A stretch of 36,068 nt of DNA from positions 1-36,068 of the forward strand of contig JANYBW010000047.1 of assembly GCA_025360585.1 (NCBI GenBank). The letters run 5' to 3'. Positions within the stretch are counted from its first letter, which is position 1. Each line of letters opens with the position of its first letter. This stretch comes from Actinomycetes bacterium. Its GTDB lineage: Bacteria > Actinomycetota > Acidimicrobiia > IMCC26256 > PALSA-610. Below are positions 1-7,266 of this stretch, piece by piece. The position numbers and the translations under genes were made by a program. The notes under the pieces are model-generated. The model was not told where the DNA came from. It did not search any database and saw only the letters and a list, made by a program, of their open reading frames with translations.

Positions 1-177
1 ACCCGGCAACAAATCGTTCAGGAGCCGGCGGCCTTTGCCGTGAGGCACGGTAAGCACGCCGAAGCCGAGATCGATGACTTCGACTGGGCCGCCATCATCG
101 AGATTCCAGCGATGGCGAACTGCGGCAGGTAGCGACACCTGCCCGGATGACGATACGAGATATTCCTGGACGCTCAT
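1..177 (-). CDS. AbrB/MazE-type antitoxin-like DNA-binding protein, partial
   Basis: The minus strand reads 59 codons from ATG at 177 to the window edge without a stop. The start reads MSVQEYLVSSSGQVSLPAAV and continues with a hydrophobic/Gly pattern (VEVIDLGFGVLTVPHGKGR). This is the swapped-hairpin AbrB layout: a GQVxLPxxVR core followed by a short beta strand. Family members are small dimeric DNA-binding proteins, commonly VapB- or MazE-type antitoxins or transition-state regulators. If it is an antitoxin, a PIN-type toxin would be expected just beyond position 1, but that cannot be seen. The start is supported by a TATGCT box exactly 6 nt upstream, implying a leaderless message; there is no Shine-Dalgarno sequence. 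The gene is truncated by the window, so the C-terminus and partner are unknown. Confidence 0.72.
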   Translation of the reverse strand, partial: MSVQEYLVSSSGQVSLPAAVRHRWNLDDGGPVEVIDLGFGVLTVPHGKGRRLLNDLLPG

Positions 178-183
178 CCCCAC

Positions 184-189
184 AGCATA
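184..189 (-). promoter_or_regulatory. -10 box (TATGCT) of the AbrB-type gene
   Basis: TATGCT on the minus strand is separated from ATG (177) by the 6 nt GTGGGG. That spacing would put transcription start on the A of the start codon. No convincing -35 is seen at 17-18 nt; a TTGGTA lies 20 nt upstream. Inferred from spacing only. Confidence 0.4.
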
Positions 190-421
190 CTTGGTGACAG
201 GAGGCGCGCTACCAAGTGTTGGCGTTGGCATACGTCGACCCGTTGTTCTAGATGCGGACGATGCGCGGGCAAGTGTACGAGTGCGGCTGATCAATATCAG
301 GCGACTGCTCGACGAAGATCTCAGCGTCGAGGAGTCGCGCGGAATTCTCTGGTTGAAGCGCGCCGAATCCCATGATCGCTTGACCGAAACCGCGCAACGA
401 CTTGTGCGAGGCGTATGTCGG

Positions 422-727
422 CTATTTGCCGGTGCGTTCGCGGTGTTTGCAGCCTGGCCAACAACACGGTCGTCGCATGCCGTCTTCAAGTTCTTCTTGG
501 GTGCGGCGAATCCGGCGTTGTCGTGTGGCTGGTTGTTTGGCATCTTCGATCCAACACACGAACTCATTGCGGGCCAGCGGTGTGATGTCCTTCCACAACG
601 CGAGCGCAGTTGGGTTGGCGATGAGCGCCCCGCACAAATCGAGAGGAAGTTTGTGCACTACTCCGCCGGGAATCCGCTGGCCAACCATCGTTCTAACGTA
701 GCCATCGTTGAAGGGCCGATCGCACAC
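422..727 (-). CDS. YdeI/OmpD-associated (OmdA) family protein, short form
   Basis: 101 residues from GTG at 727. The middle carries the pattern typical of the YdeI/OmpD-associated family: a segment DLCGALIANPTALALW, then ARNEFVCWIEDAKQPATRQRR with a run of Arg, ending in the RRTQEELEDG helix and a basic Cys-containing tail. Family members are often annotated as bacteriocin-protection proteins, but their biochemical role is not established. This copy is about the size of the C-terminal domain alone and lacks the usual upstream beta-barrel (DUF1905) domain. It is a single gene on the minus strand, divergent from the methyltransferase that starts about 30 bp away. No good ribosome site is visible, and a later start at the internal ATG (residue 14) is possible. 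Confidence 0.7.
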   Translation of the reverse strand: MCDRPFNDGYVRTMVGQRIPGGVVHKLPLDLCGALIANPTALALWKDITPLARNEFVCWIEDAKQPATRQRRIRRTQEELEDGMRRPCCWPGCKHRERTGK

Positions 728-754
728 CGCTTCCTATGAATTTCCATGCACTAA

Positions 755-1438
755 TTGCGGCGTGTGCCAAACTCGTACGTGATCAACCATCACCACGTCG
801 ACGGGCCGCAAGCGGTGTTCGATGCAACGGCCGCCGAATACGTCGAATTTGCAGGCACCGAAATCAGCGCACAAACAGAGGCGCCGCTCGATATCGCGTT
901 GATCACTGCGTTTGCGGGGTACGTCTCAGTAGGCCCACCAGGGCGCGTTGCCGACGTCGGATGCGGGCCGGGCCGGGCCGCCGCGTTCCTTGCATCTCGC
1001 GGACTTGATGTTGTCGGGTTCGACGTTTCGCCGGCGATGGTCGCTGCTGCTCGAGTCGCTCATCCGAATATCGTGTTCGACGAAGGACAGCTCGATGCGC
1101 TGCCAGTCGGAAACGGACTCCTGGCCGGAGTGACGTGTTGGTATTCGATTATCTACACGCCGCCCGAGCATCTCGGCCGTGGCTTCAGGGAACTTCGCCG
1201 GGCCTTGACCAATGGGGGACATCTTTTGCTGGCGTTTCAAGCTGGCGACGGCGATGCGTTTCATCGCGCGGACGCGTTCGCTACTGGCTTGCCGTTGACG
1301 AACTATCGCCACTGCGTCGCTGATGTTTGTGCCTTGGTCGTAGAGGCAGGCTTCGAAGTACATGCGACCGCGACCCGCGCTCCGGAGTTTGCGCATGAAA
1401 CAAGCCCGCAATCTTTTGTGCTCGCCCGGCGGGTGTAG
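755..1438 (+). CDS. class I SAM-dependent methyltransferase
   Basis: 227 residues as written. Motif I (VADVGCGPG, residues 65-73) forms the SAM-binding loop. An acidic residue ends beta-2 (VVGFDVS), and a motif LDALPVGNGLLAGVTCW follows, as in the Methyltransf_11/25 families. The C-terminal half has the Rossmann-like helix RELRRALTNGGHLLLAF, the post-motif common to small-molecule methyltransferases. The substrate cannot be predicted. The start is uncertain: TTG at 755, GTG at 764 and GTG at 779 are in frame, all upstream of the conserved FDATAAEYVEFA helix, and none has a clear ribosome site. The gene stands alone between divergent YdeI-like and convergent response-regulator genes, so the context gives no pathway. 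Confidence 0.85.
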   Translation: MRRVPNSYVINHHHVDGPQAVFDATAAEYVEFAGTEISAQTEAPLDIALITAFAGYVSVGPPGRVADVGCGPGRAAAFLASRGLDVVGFDVSPAMVAAARVAHPNIVFDEGQLDALPVGNGLLAGVTCWYSIIYTPPEHLGRGFRELRRALTNGGHLLLAFQAGDGDAFHRADAFATGLPLTNYRHCVADVCALVVEAGFEVHATATRAPEFAHETSPQSFVLARRV

Positions 1439-1459
1439 CCGGATTATGCACGTGAATCG

Positions 1460-2086
1460 CTATTCAATGCCGTGTTCGAGCGCGTAACGAATCAGTTCCT
1501 GTTTGCGCGAGAGATGCAGCTTGTTCAAAATATTGCGGACGTGGTTCTCCACAGTCTTGGCGGAAATGAACAGCCGTTCACCGATTTCTCTATACGGATA
1601 CCCTCGCGCCACCAGTTGCAGCACTTCGCGTTCGCGATCTGACAACGGATTTTCGCCCGAAGATTGTTTTGCCATCTTGCGAAACTCGCCCAATACCAAC
1701 GAAGCAAGATGGGCCGAAAATACAGGCTCTCCGGCGGCAGCGCGCAAGATCGCGGACCGCAACTGCGGGCCGGGGGTTGACTTCACTAGGTAACCGACGG
1801 CCCCCGCAGCTACCGCGTCGAGGAGGTCACGTTCTTGTTCGGAGACGGTGAGCATCACGATTCGCGTTGTTGCGGCGCACTCTTTCACTACGCGCAACCC
1901 ACCGCCTTCGGGCATGTGCAGATCGCACACGACAATGTCGGGTTTGTGTTGTTGGATCGCCGCGATCGCTTCGGGCGCGTCGCTCGCTTCGGCGACGACA
2001 TGAAATCCCTCACCGAGATCGGCGCGCACGCCGCTGCGCCAGATCGGGTGATCATCGGCCAAGATCACTCGAATAAGGGCAGCCAT
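1460..2086 (-). CDS. NarL/FixJ-family response regulator
   Basis: 208 residues. The receiver domain (1-125) shows the acidic pair D11/D12, the phosphorylatable D55 in IVVCDLHMPEGG, and the switch Lys in GAVGYLVKS. A LuxR-type helix-turn-helix follows (about 147-205: LSDREREVLQLVARG ... ISAKTVENHVRNIL), which binds DNA when the receiver is phosphorylated. The ATG at 2086 lies inside the end of the sensor kinase gene, a 22-bp overlap that indicates translational coupling and a dedicated two-component pair. Target genes are not evident from the sequence. Identification to family is secure; the regulon is unknown. Confidence 0.93.
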   Translation of the reverse strand: MAALIRVILADDHPIWRSGVRADLGEGFHVVAEASDAPEAIAAIQQHKPDIVVCDLHMPEGGGLRVVKECAATTRIVMLTVSEQERDLLDAVAAGAVGYLVKSTPGPQLRSAILRAAAGEPVFSAHLASLVLGEFRKMAKQSSGENPLSDREREVLQLVARGYPYREIGERLFISAKTVENHVRNILNKLHLSRKQELIRYALEHGIE

Positions 2087-3168
2087 ATTCTCACTTCCGT
2101 TCCTCGGCCAACTCCGGAATCAATTTCGGCGCGGCCATTGAATGTACGTACTCGGCCTTCGATCGAACGCGAAATTCCTTGGCCTAACCCTACGTTTGTG
2201 AGGTCGAAGCCGCGGCCGTCGTCGCGTACCGAAACAAATACGTGGTCATCGATATCGGGTTCGCCGTAGATGATGATCCTGCTCGCTCGGGCGTACTTCC
2301 CTGCGTTGGCGAGTGCTTCGCCGACCGCGCCAACCATGGCCTCCAAAATATCGTGAGCGACCGTCGGGAAATCGGGGGCGAGCACGACCTCGCAACGTAC
2401 GCCGAACGTGTCTTCGCAGTGCGCGGCCGCGGCGCGCAACCGAGCCCCGGCATCGTGTTCACGATCGCGCGGCCCCGCCACACCAAACAAAAACTCGCGT
2501 AGTTCGCGTTCCTGTTCGCGTGCGAGTTGCGCGAGCGCCGGATCATCGGCTCGCCGTTCGATGACCGCGAGCGTCTGCAACACGCCGTCGTGCAACATCG
2601 CGGCCACATCCGACCGAGCCCGCGCGCTCGCGAGTTCGCGCTCCGCACGCACCAATAGCCGAACCACATAACCGGCAATCGCGCCAGCCAGGATGTAGAG
2701 CAGGATCGACGAAATCAGCGAAGGCCATTGCCCTGCTTGTAAATCTCTCAACGACACGCCCGCGACCGCCGGCTGCAACAAACGAGCCGAACCGGTTGCC
2801 AGACCGAGAAACCCACCCCAGGTGGGCCCGTGCACGATCGCGACCGTCAACACAAATGCGATCGGCCAGGCCGCGCCAACAACGTGGGTATTGGACAACG
2901 GATTGTTGTGATACGCGTAACCGCCGATGCACTGCACCGCGACGGCGGTAAGGCCTTCGGCTGCAAGCGCCGACATTTTTGTTGCCCGATCGGGATCGAT
3001 AATCGCGGCCATACCCAAGCCGGCCGTGATCGCCAGTACGAGCGCAACCGCGCCCCATGCCGCGCCAGGATGACGGAGATCGTCACGGTGCACGAACACC
3101 AAAATCGTGACCCACACCCACTGCGCAGTTCGGAACACGGCCACCCCCCGCAACATCCCGCGCTCCAC
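2065..3168 (-). CDS. membrane sensor histidine kinase (NarL-type partner)
   Basis: 367 residues from GTG 3168. The N-terminal half has about five hydrophobic segments (roughly 12-26, 38-56, 65-85, 96-125, 148-173), with little room for an extracellular sensor, so the membrane domain itself may be the sensor. The dimerisation/phosphoacceptor helix contains H193 in MLHDGVLQTL, the HisKA_3-type motif. The HATPase domain has an N-box (EALANAGKYARAS) and G-boxes (DDGRGFD; GLGQGISRSIEGR). It should autophosphorylate and pass phosphate to D55 of the regulator encoded by the overlapping downstream gene. The start is supported by TACAAT exactly 6 nt upstream of the GTG, suggesting a leaderless transcript. 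The stimulus is unknown. Confidence 0.92.
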   Translation of the reverse strand: MERGMLRGVAVFRTAQWVWVTILVFVHRDDLRHPGAAWGAVALVLAITAGLGMAAIIDPDRATKMSALAAEGLTAVAVQCIGGYAYHNNPLSNTHVVGAAWPIAFVLTVAIVHGPTWGGFLGLATGSARLLQPAVAGVSLRDLQAGQWPSLISSILLYILAGAIAGYVVRLLVRAERELASARARSDVAAMLHDGVLQTLAVIERRADDPALAQLAREQERELREFLFGVAGPRDREHDAGARLRAAAAHCEDTFGVRCEVVLAPDFPTVAHDILEAMVGAVGEALANAGKYARASRIIIYGEPDIDDHVFVSVRDDGRGFDLTNVGLGQGISRSIEGRVRTFNGRAEIDSGVGRGTEVRIWLPLFE

Positions 3169-3174
3169 AAATCG

Positions 3175-3180
3175 ATTGTA
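3175..3180 (-). promoter_or_regulatory. -10 box (TACAAT) of the two-component operon
   Basis: TACAAT on the minus strand, then 6 nt (CGATTT), then GTG at 3168. This is the best -10 match among the start-adjacent boxes in the window and would give a leaderless kinase-regulator mRNA. No clear -35 is seen. Confidence 0.5.
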
Positions 3181-3190
3181 TTGCGCCTCC

Positions 3191-3341
3191 TTGTTGGATT
3201 GGTCGGTCGACTCAGCTTGCTCCGCTGCGCTGCCCTTCGGGACGCTCCCTTGTTGGATTGGTCGGTCGACTCAGCTTGCTCCGCTGCGCTGCCCTTCGGG
3301 ACGCTCCCTTGTTGGATTGGTCGGTCGACTCAGCTTGCTCC
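3191..3341 (+). repeat. 59-bp tandem repeat, 2.6 copies
   Basis: Two full copies (3191-3249 and 3250-3308) are identical by eye, and a third breaks off after 33 bp (3309-3341). Each unit starts TTGTTGGATTGGTCGGTCGA and ends in a CTCCGCTGCGCTGCCCTTCGG-like stretch. The period is not a multiple of three, so the reading frame rotates and a coding role is unlikely. The array fills the divergent gap between the histidine kinase promoter and the SigR-like gene, ending about 45 bp before the sigma promoter. Confidence 0.95.
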
Positions 3342-3385
3342 CGCAATGATGCGCATAGTCCTTCTTGATCGAGGCGCGAGGGCAG

Positions 3386-3391
3386 TAGGGT
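3386..3391 (+). promoter_or_regulatory. -10 box (TAGGGT) of the SigR-like gene
   Basis: TAGGGT is followed by 8 nt and ATG 3400, giving a predicted leader of 0-2 nt. No GGGAAT/GTT pair typical of SigR autoregulation is visible upstream, so self-activation is not supported by the sequence. Confidence 0.35.
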
Positions 3392-3399
3392 TTGGGGCT

Positions 3400-4002
3400 A
3401 TGGCTGATCAGGCGGACTTTGCCGAACAAGCAATGCCCCTGATGTCGGGCCTGTATGCCGCGGCCATGCGGCTTACTTACAATTCCAGCGACGCCGAAGA
3501 TCTCGTCCAGGACACCTACCTGCGCGCCTACCGCGGCTTCGGCGGTTTCGAAGCGGGCACGAATCTCAAAGCGTGGCTCTACAAGATCCTCACGAACACA
3601 TTTATCAATACTTACCGGATGAAACAGCGTCGGGTGCAACAAGTCGAGCTCGATGATGTGCCCGACTATTCGCTGTACCGCCGCATGGGTGGGCTCGAAA
3701 CGGTGTCGCTGAGCCGCACTCCGGAAACCCAAGTCCTCGACGGTATGCCCGACGATGAAGTCAAGCTCGCGCTCGAATCGCTGCCGGATCAGTTCCGTAT
3801 CGCGGTGATTTTGTGCGATATCGAAGAATTTTCCTACAAAGAGATTGCCGACATTCTCGACATTCCGATGGGAACGGTCATGAGTCGCATCCATCGGGGA
3901 AGAAAACTGCTGCATGACAAGTTGTGGGAATACGCCGCTGAACGGGGATTAATCCCTAATGTTGAGCGCCCCGCTGCTGCCGCCCACGCTGGAGGTCAAT
4001 AA
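3400..4002 (+). CDS. sigR: ECF RNA polymerase sigma factor, SigR/SigH-like
   Basis: 200 residues. Sigma region 2 is seen in MRLTYNSSDAEDLVQDTYLR and the Trp-containing helix LKAWLYKILTNTFINTYR. Region 4 is seen in LPDQFRIAVILCDIEEFSYKEIADILDIPMGTVMSRIHRGR. Both the wording and the partner gene match the SigR/SigH (ECF12) group, which drives thiol-oxidative and heat stress genes in Actinobacteria. A much longer frame is open upstream, but it runs through the 59-bp repeat; ATG 3400 begins at the conserved part of the family. The anti-sigma gene begins immediately after the stop codon (TAAATGG). Mycothione reductase in the same window fits a mycothiol-based thiol stress system, though regulation of that gene by this factor is only inferred. 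Confidence 0.93.
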   Translation: MADQADFAEQAMPLMSGLYAAAMRLTYNSSDAEDLVQDTYLRAYRGFGGFEAGTNLKAWLYKILTNTFINTYRMKQRRVQQVELDDVPDYSLYRRMGGLETVSLSRTPETQVLDGMPDDEVKLALESLPDQFRIAVILCDIEEFSYKEIADILDIPMGTVMSRIHRGRKLLHDKLWEYAAERGLIPNVERPAAAAHAGGQ

Positions 4003-4248
4003 ATGGACTGTGATCAGATGCTCAATTTGATCAACCACTACATGGACGGCGGGCTTTCGCAGTGGCGGCATCGGGCCGTTGCCCGACACATGAACGATTG
4101 CCCGCCCTGCGCAGATCATCACAACGCGCACATTCAATTTCGTCAGCAGGTCGCTTCGAAGTGTTTCGAGGAGGCACCGGCGGGGCTGCGGCTGCGAATT
4201 TCTGAATCGCTCGGTGTGCATCCCAGCGACGGCTCGCCGCTACGATAA
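4003..4248 (+). CDS. rsrA: RsrA/RshA-like zinc anti-sigma factor
   Basis: 81 residues. The zinc-binding pattern of redox anti-sigma factors is visible: C3 near the N-terminus and H29-x3-C33-x2-C36 (ARHMNDCPPC), followed by a helical tail ending APAGLRLRISESLG, typical of the C-terminal RsrA segment. In the family, oxidation forms a disulfide among these cysteines, expels zinc and releases the sigma factor. The start abuts the sigma stop codon, so the two are translated together. An additional Cys (C54) is present. Assignment rests on motif spacing plus the neighbouring SigR-like gene. Confidence 0.88.
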   Translation: MDCDQMLNLINHYMDGGLSQWRHRAVARHMNDCPPCADHHNAHIQFRQQVASKCFEEAPAGLRLRISESLGVHPSDGSPLR

Positions 4249-4279
4249 CGGCCGTTCGCCTCTCGACTTGGAGCCCCTG

Positions 4280-4507
4280 GTGCGCCCTACGACAATCCTT
4301 TCTCTCGTGTGTTCAGCGTTGCTTGGTCTCGGCGGTATTGCGCTGTCAATCGATCTGTTGTGGTTCCGTCAGGGCGCCGTGAAGTGGCACTACTGGGCAT
4401 CGCCCTTCATGATGATTGGTGCATCGATCACGTTGTTACAGCTCACCATGATGTACATGCACCAAATTGGCCGTAAGGAAATGCGGAGCCGTCCACCACG
4501 TGGCTGA
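4280..4507 (+). CDS. small two-helix membrane protein
   Basis: 75 residues from GTG 4280, preceded by GGAG at a 6-7 nt spacing, which decides this start over earlier codons inside rsrA. Two hydrophobic segments are visible: ILSLVCSALLGLGGIALSIDL (about 6-26) and a second around FMMIGASITLLQLTMMYM (about 41-58). A basic C-terminus (RKEMRSRPPRG) would face the cytoplasm. The family is not recognised. It lies 31 bp after the anti-sigma gene and its end overlaps the metallopeptidase start by 8 bp, so it is likely co-transcribed with both. Function unknown. Confidence 0.65.
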   Translation: MRPTTILSLVCSALLGLGGIALSIDLLWFRQGAVKWHYWASPFMMIGASITLLQLTMMYMHQIGRKEMRSRPPRG

Positions 4508-5627
4508 TGCCGCTGCGGCCCCACTACCGCTGAACGCGCTACGCGCCGGAACGGCTGCTGATCACGTTGAAACCAACGCGGACCCCGTCGATTGGAACAC
4601 CGCTCGCCGCGTGGCTAAAACTTTGAGCGGCCGCGATCCCCTCGCCAATTCCTATCTTCGCAGCGCGATGGATTCCGATTTCGCGCAAGTCACCTCTGAA
4701 GCCGAGTCCATGGTGGCGGAGTTCACCGGGTTGCACGCTCCTGGGCTCGCCCAAGGTGGTGTCGTTGATCGTGGCGGATGGATCGATGCGAACGTAGATT
4801 CCATGCGGCGCTTACTTGGGCCGCTCACGAACAAGTTTGGTTCGCGCGTTACGGGTTCGCCGTTCGCGGCAGTCGGTAAACATGCCGCGGGAGCGGAGAT
4901 GGGTGCACTGCTCGGCTACATGAGCCAACGGGTACTTGGCCAATACGACTTATTGGTGCCTGAAGAAACCGATACCGGCGACATGGTTTATTACGTCGGG
5001 CCGAACGTGTTGTCCTTGGAAAAGCGGTTCGCCTTTCGACCGCGCGATTTCCGACGTTGGATCGCGATTCACGAGATCACCCACCGCGCCCAATTCACTG
5101 GGGTGCCATGGCTACGGCCGTATTTCATGTCTTTGGTAGAACGAACGTTTGGGATCGTCGAGCCGGATCCTCGCGTTTTGATTCGTGCTATTGCGCGGGC
5201 GGCTGAGTGTTTGTCCCGCGGCAAAAATCCGTTCGACGAAGCCGGTTTGATTGGGCTTTTCGCCAGCGAGGAACAACGCGGAGTGCTCAACGATGTGCAA
5301 GCATTGATGTCGCTGCTCGAAGGCCACGGCAACTACGTGATGAACGCGCTCGGAAAGCAACACGTTTACGGCGTCGATCGGATGGAGCGGGTTCTGCAAG
5401 CGCGTCGAGCCACCAAAGGCCTTGGTGGCCAGATGCAAAAGATGATGGGCATCGAAATGAAACTGCGGCAGTACGCAGTTGGCGAAGCGTTTCTTGATGC
5501 GGTGGTCGCGCAAGCAGGGATTGCCGCGATAAACGACGCGTGGGTCGGCCCCGAAGCCTTGCCGACACTGAGCGAACTGCACGATGCTCCGAAGTGGCTC
5601 GCACGAATGAGTGGGTCTCGCTCCTGA
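4500..5627 (+). CDS. zincin-like metallopeptidase (DUF2342 / 'F420-associated' family)
   Basis: 375 residues. The HEXXH zinc-peptidase motif is HEITH at about residues 191-195, in the context RRWIAIHEITHRAQF followed by GVPWLRPYF, which is the signature of the actinobacterial DUF2342 family (sometimes labelled coenzyme F420 biosynthesis-associated). Its substrate is not known. The start chosen is GTG 4500, about 11 nt after GGAG; a TTG at 4467 would overlap the previous gene further. Its position directly upstream of tilS matches mycobacterial Rv3626c-Rv3625c, strengthening the call. The stop at 5627 is 5 nt before the likely tilS start. Confidence 0.87.
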   Translation: MADAAAAPLPLNALRAGTAADHVETNADPVDWNTARRVAKTLSGRDPLANSYLRSAMDSDFAQVTSEAESMVAEFTGLHAPGLAQGGVVDRGGWIDANVDSMRRLLGPLTNKFGSRVTGSPFAAVGKHAAGAEMGALLGYMSQRVLGQYDLLVPEETDTGDMVYYVGPNVLSLEKRFAFRPRDFRRWIAIHEITHRAQFTGVPWLRPYFMSLVERTFGIVEPDPRVLIRAIARAAECLSRGKNPFDEAGLIGLFASEEQRGVLNDVQALMSLLEGHGNYVMNALGKQHVYGVDRMERVLQARRATKGLGGQMQKMMGIEMKLRQYAVGEAFLDAVVAQAGIAAINDAWVGPEALPTLSELHDAPKWLARMSGSRS

Positions 5628-5632
5628 ACGAA

Positions 5633-6631
5633 TTGCCGCCGCTGGTTGCGAACGAGTTACTCGCTGAACTGCCGGGAGACTTGCTCGCAGAACGGCTGAC
5701 CAGACTGTTGGCATCGGCGCCAATGGTTCGTGATAGCGATCAGCCCGTAGTAATCGGGTGTTCCGGGGGACCGGATTCGGCGGCTCTCGTTGCGCTCGCG
5801 CGATACGCCGGCTGCGCCGCGACCGTCGTATATATCGATCACGGGTTACGCCCGAGTACTTCCGATGACTTCGCGACGGTTCGCACACTCGCCTCACGCT
5901 TTGGCTTCGACGCGCACATGATTTCGGTAACCGTTGATGCGTCCGCCAATGTTGAGGCCCGAGCACGCGACGCGCGTCTCGGCGCGCTCGAACAGTTCCG
6001 TGATTCCTGTGGCGCCGACGCAATTTGGCTCGCCCATACCCTTGATGATCAAGCCGAGACGGTGTTGCTGGCTGTCATGCGCGGCAGCGGTTTGGCCGGC
6101 TTGGCCGGCATGGCTGCTCGGCGTGGTGCAATCCACCGTCCGCTCTTGGGCGTCCGGCGCGCGGCTTTACGGCAGCTGTGCTCGGAACTCGCGCTCGAAC
6201 CGGTCCACGATCCTATGAACGATGATCAGCGTTTCGCTCGGGTTTGGGTGCGGGAAAACCTACTGCCAACATTGAATAATCGCAGCGAACGTGATATCGC
6301 GCCGGTACTCGCTCGGCAAGCATCTTTGGTGCGCGAGGAACACGAATTTCTTGAACAACTCGCAGCTGACGCGTTGGCAGCGGCCGGTTCGCCGGTTTCG
6401 GTGCAATCGATACGTGACCTTGATCGCGTGGTGTTACGCCGAGTTGTGCGCCGCATCGTGGGTGAACCGCCGATCGGGGGCAAACACGTTGAGGCCGCGC
6501 TGGCTGTCGTGCATGGCGAACGGCACGCCGTTGAGTTACCGAATCGGCGAACGCTGCGCCGAAGTGGTGGAATCCTTTTCGTGGAGCTCACCCCGGATCC
6601 AATTCGCGAACCGCTCGGTGCCGACGAATGA
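5633..6631 (+). CDS. tilS: tRNA(Ile)-lysidine synthase TilS
   Basis: About 332 residues. The N-type ATP-pyrophosphatase P-loop SGGPDS lies at about residues 44-49 (VVIGCSGGPDSAALVAL). It is followed by VYIDHGLRP and the HTLDDQAETVLLAVMRGSGLAGLAGM segment typical of TilS, which adds lysine to C34 of the CAU-anticodon isoleucine tRNA. The C-terminal part continues with the RxWVRENLLP element. The frame is open upstream to a GTG at 5540, but that would overlap the peptidase gene by 88 bp. TTG 5633 (5 nt after the previous stop) or ATG 5723 are more likely; the latter leaves only a short N-terminus before the P-loop. The end overlaps hpt by ATGA. Confidence 0.92.
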   Translation: MPPLVANELLAELPGDLLAERLTRLLASAPMVRDSDQPVVIGCSGGPDSAALVALARYAGCAATVVYIDHGLRPSTSDDFATVRTLASRFGFDAHMISVTVDASANVEARARDARLGALEQFRDSCGADAIWLAHTLDDQAETVLLAVMRGSGLAGLAGMAARRGAIHRPLLGVRRAALRQLCSELALEPVHDPMNDDQRFARVWVRENLLPTLNNRSERDIAPVLARQASLVREEHEFLEQLAADALAAAGSPVSVQSIRDLDRVVLRRVVRRIVGEPPIGGKHVEAALAVVHGERHAVELPNRRTLRRSGGILFVELTPDPIREPLGADE

Positions 6632-7155
6632 TCGATCCTCATCTCGGCCGGGAACTCATCAGCGCGACGCAACTCAGTGAGCGGGTTGAGCAATTGGGCA
6701 AAGAAATCAGTGCTGATTACGCAGATGATCCGCCGTTGTTGGTGTGTGTACTGAAGGGTGCATTCATATTTTTGAGCGACCTGGCCCGAGCCATTGACTT
6801 GCCGGTCGATTTTGATTTCATGGCGGTGTCGTCGTACGGATCCGCAACCCGTTCGAGCGGTGTGGTTCGTATCGTCAAGGATCTCGATTCAGACTTAACC
6901 GATCGCCACGTCCTGATCGTCGAAGACATCATTGATTCCGGCCTCACGCTGCAATACCTGCGCAAGAACTTGCTCGCCCGGGGGCCGGCATCGGTCGAGG
7001 TGTGTGCGTTGCTCCTGAAAGAAGGCCTGCAAAAGGTCGATCCGCAGTTGAAGTACGTCGGCTTCTCGATCCCGCCAGAGTTCGTGGTCGGGTACGGCCT
7101 CGATGTCGACGAGCGCTACCGCAACCTCCCCAACATCGCCCAATACCAGCCCTGA
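6628..7155 (+). CDS. hpt: hypoxanthine phosphoribosyltransferase
   Basis: 175 residues. The PRPP-binding loop VLIVEDIIDSGLT lies at 95-107, and LVCVLKGAFIFLSDLAR at 38-54 is the usual HPRT opening. The C-terminus FVVGYGLDVDERYRNLP closes the purine pocket. The enzyme salvages hypoxanthine/guanine to IMP/GMP using PRPP. The ATG start overlaps the tilS stop (ATGA at 6628-6631), so the two are coupled as in many actinobacteria. Length is normal for the family. A 111-bp gap separates it from ftsH. Confidence 0.97.
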   Translation: MIDPHLGRELISATQLSERVEQLGKEISADYADDPPLLVCVLKGAFIFLSDLARAIDLPVDFDFMAVSSYGSATRSSGVVRIVKDLDSDLTDRHVLIVEDIIDSGLTLQYLRKNLLARGPASVEVCALLLKEGLQKVDPQLKYVGFSIPPEFVVGYGLDVDERYRNLPNIAQYQP

Positions 7156-7187
7156 CCCTCATATTCTGGGCACCGGATCGGTGCGCT

Positions 7188-7216
7188 TTGTGGGATTTGG
7201 GGCGAACGGTTACGCT
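7188..7216 (+). promoter_or_regulatory. candidate promoter of ftsH
   Basis: TTGTGG (7188-7193) is separated by 17 nt from TACGCT (7211-7216). Transcription would start near 7223, leaving a leader of about 42 nt before the GGGGG-supported GTG at 7267. Spacing is canonical; the boxes match only in part. Confidence 0.4.
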
Positions 7217-7266
7217 GACGGACCTTGTGGGCTCCAGCGGAGCGGGCTCATCGGACGGGGGCTGCT

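Noticed and set aside
74-739. Long forward open frame of 221 codons
   Set aside because: It crosses two minus-strand genes with recognisable families (AbrB-type and YdeI/OmpD-associated) and shows no domain of its own.
2830-3399. Upstream extension of the SigR-like frame
   Set aside because: It runs through the histidine kinase and the 59-bp repeat; the conserved sigma sequence begins at ATG 3400 next to a -10 box.
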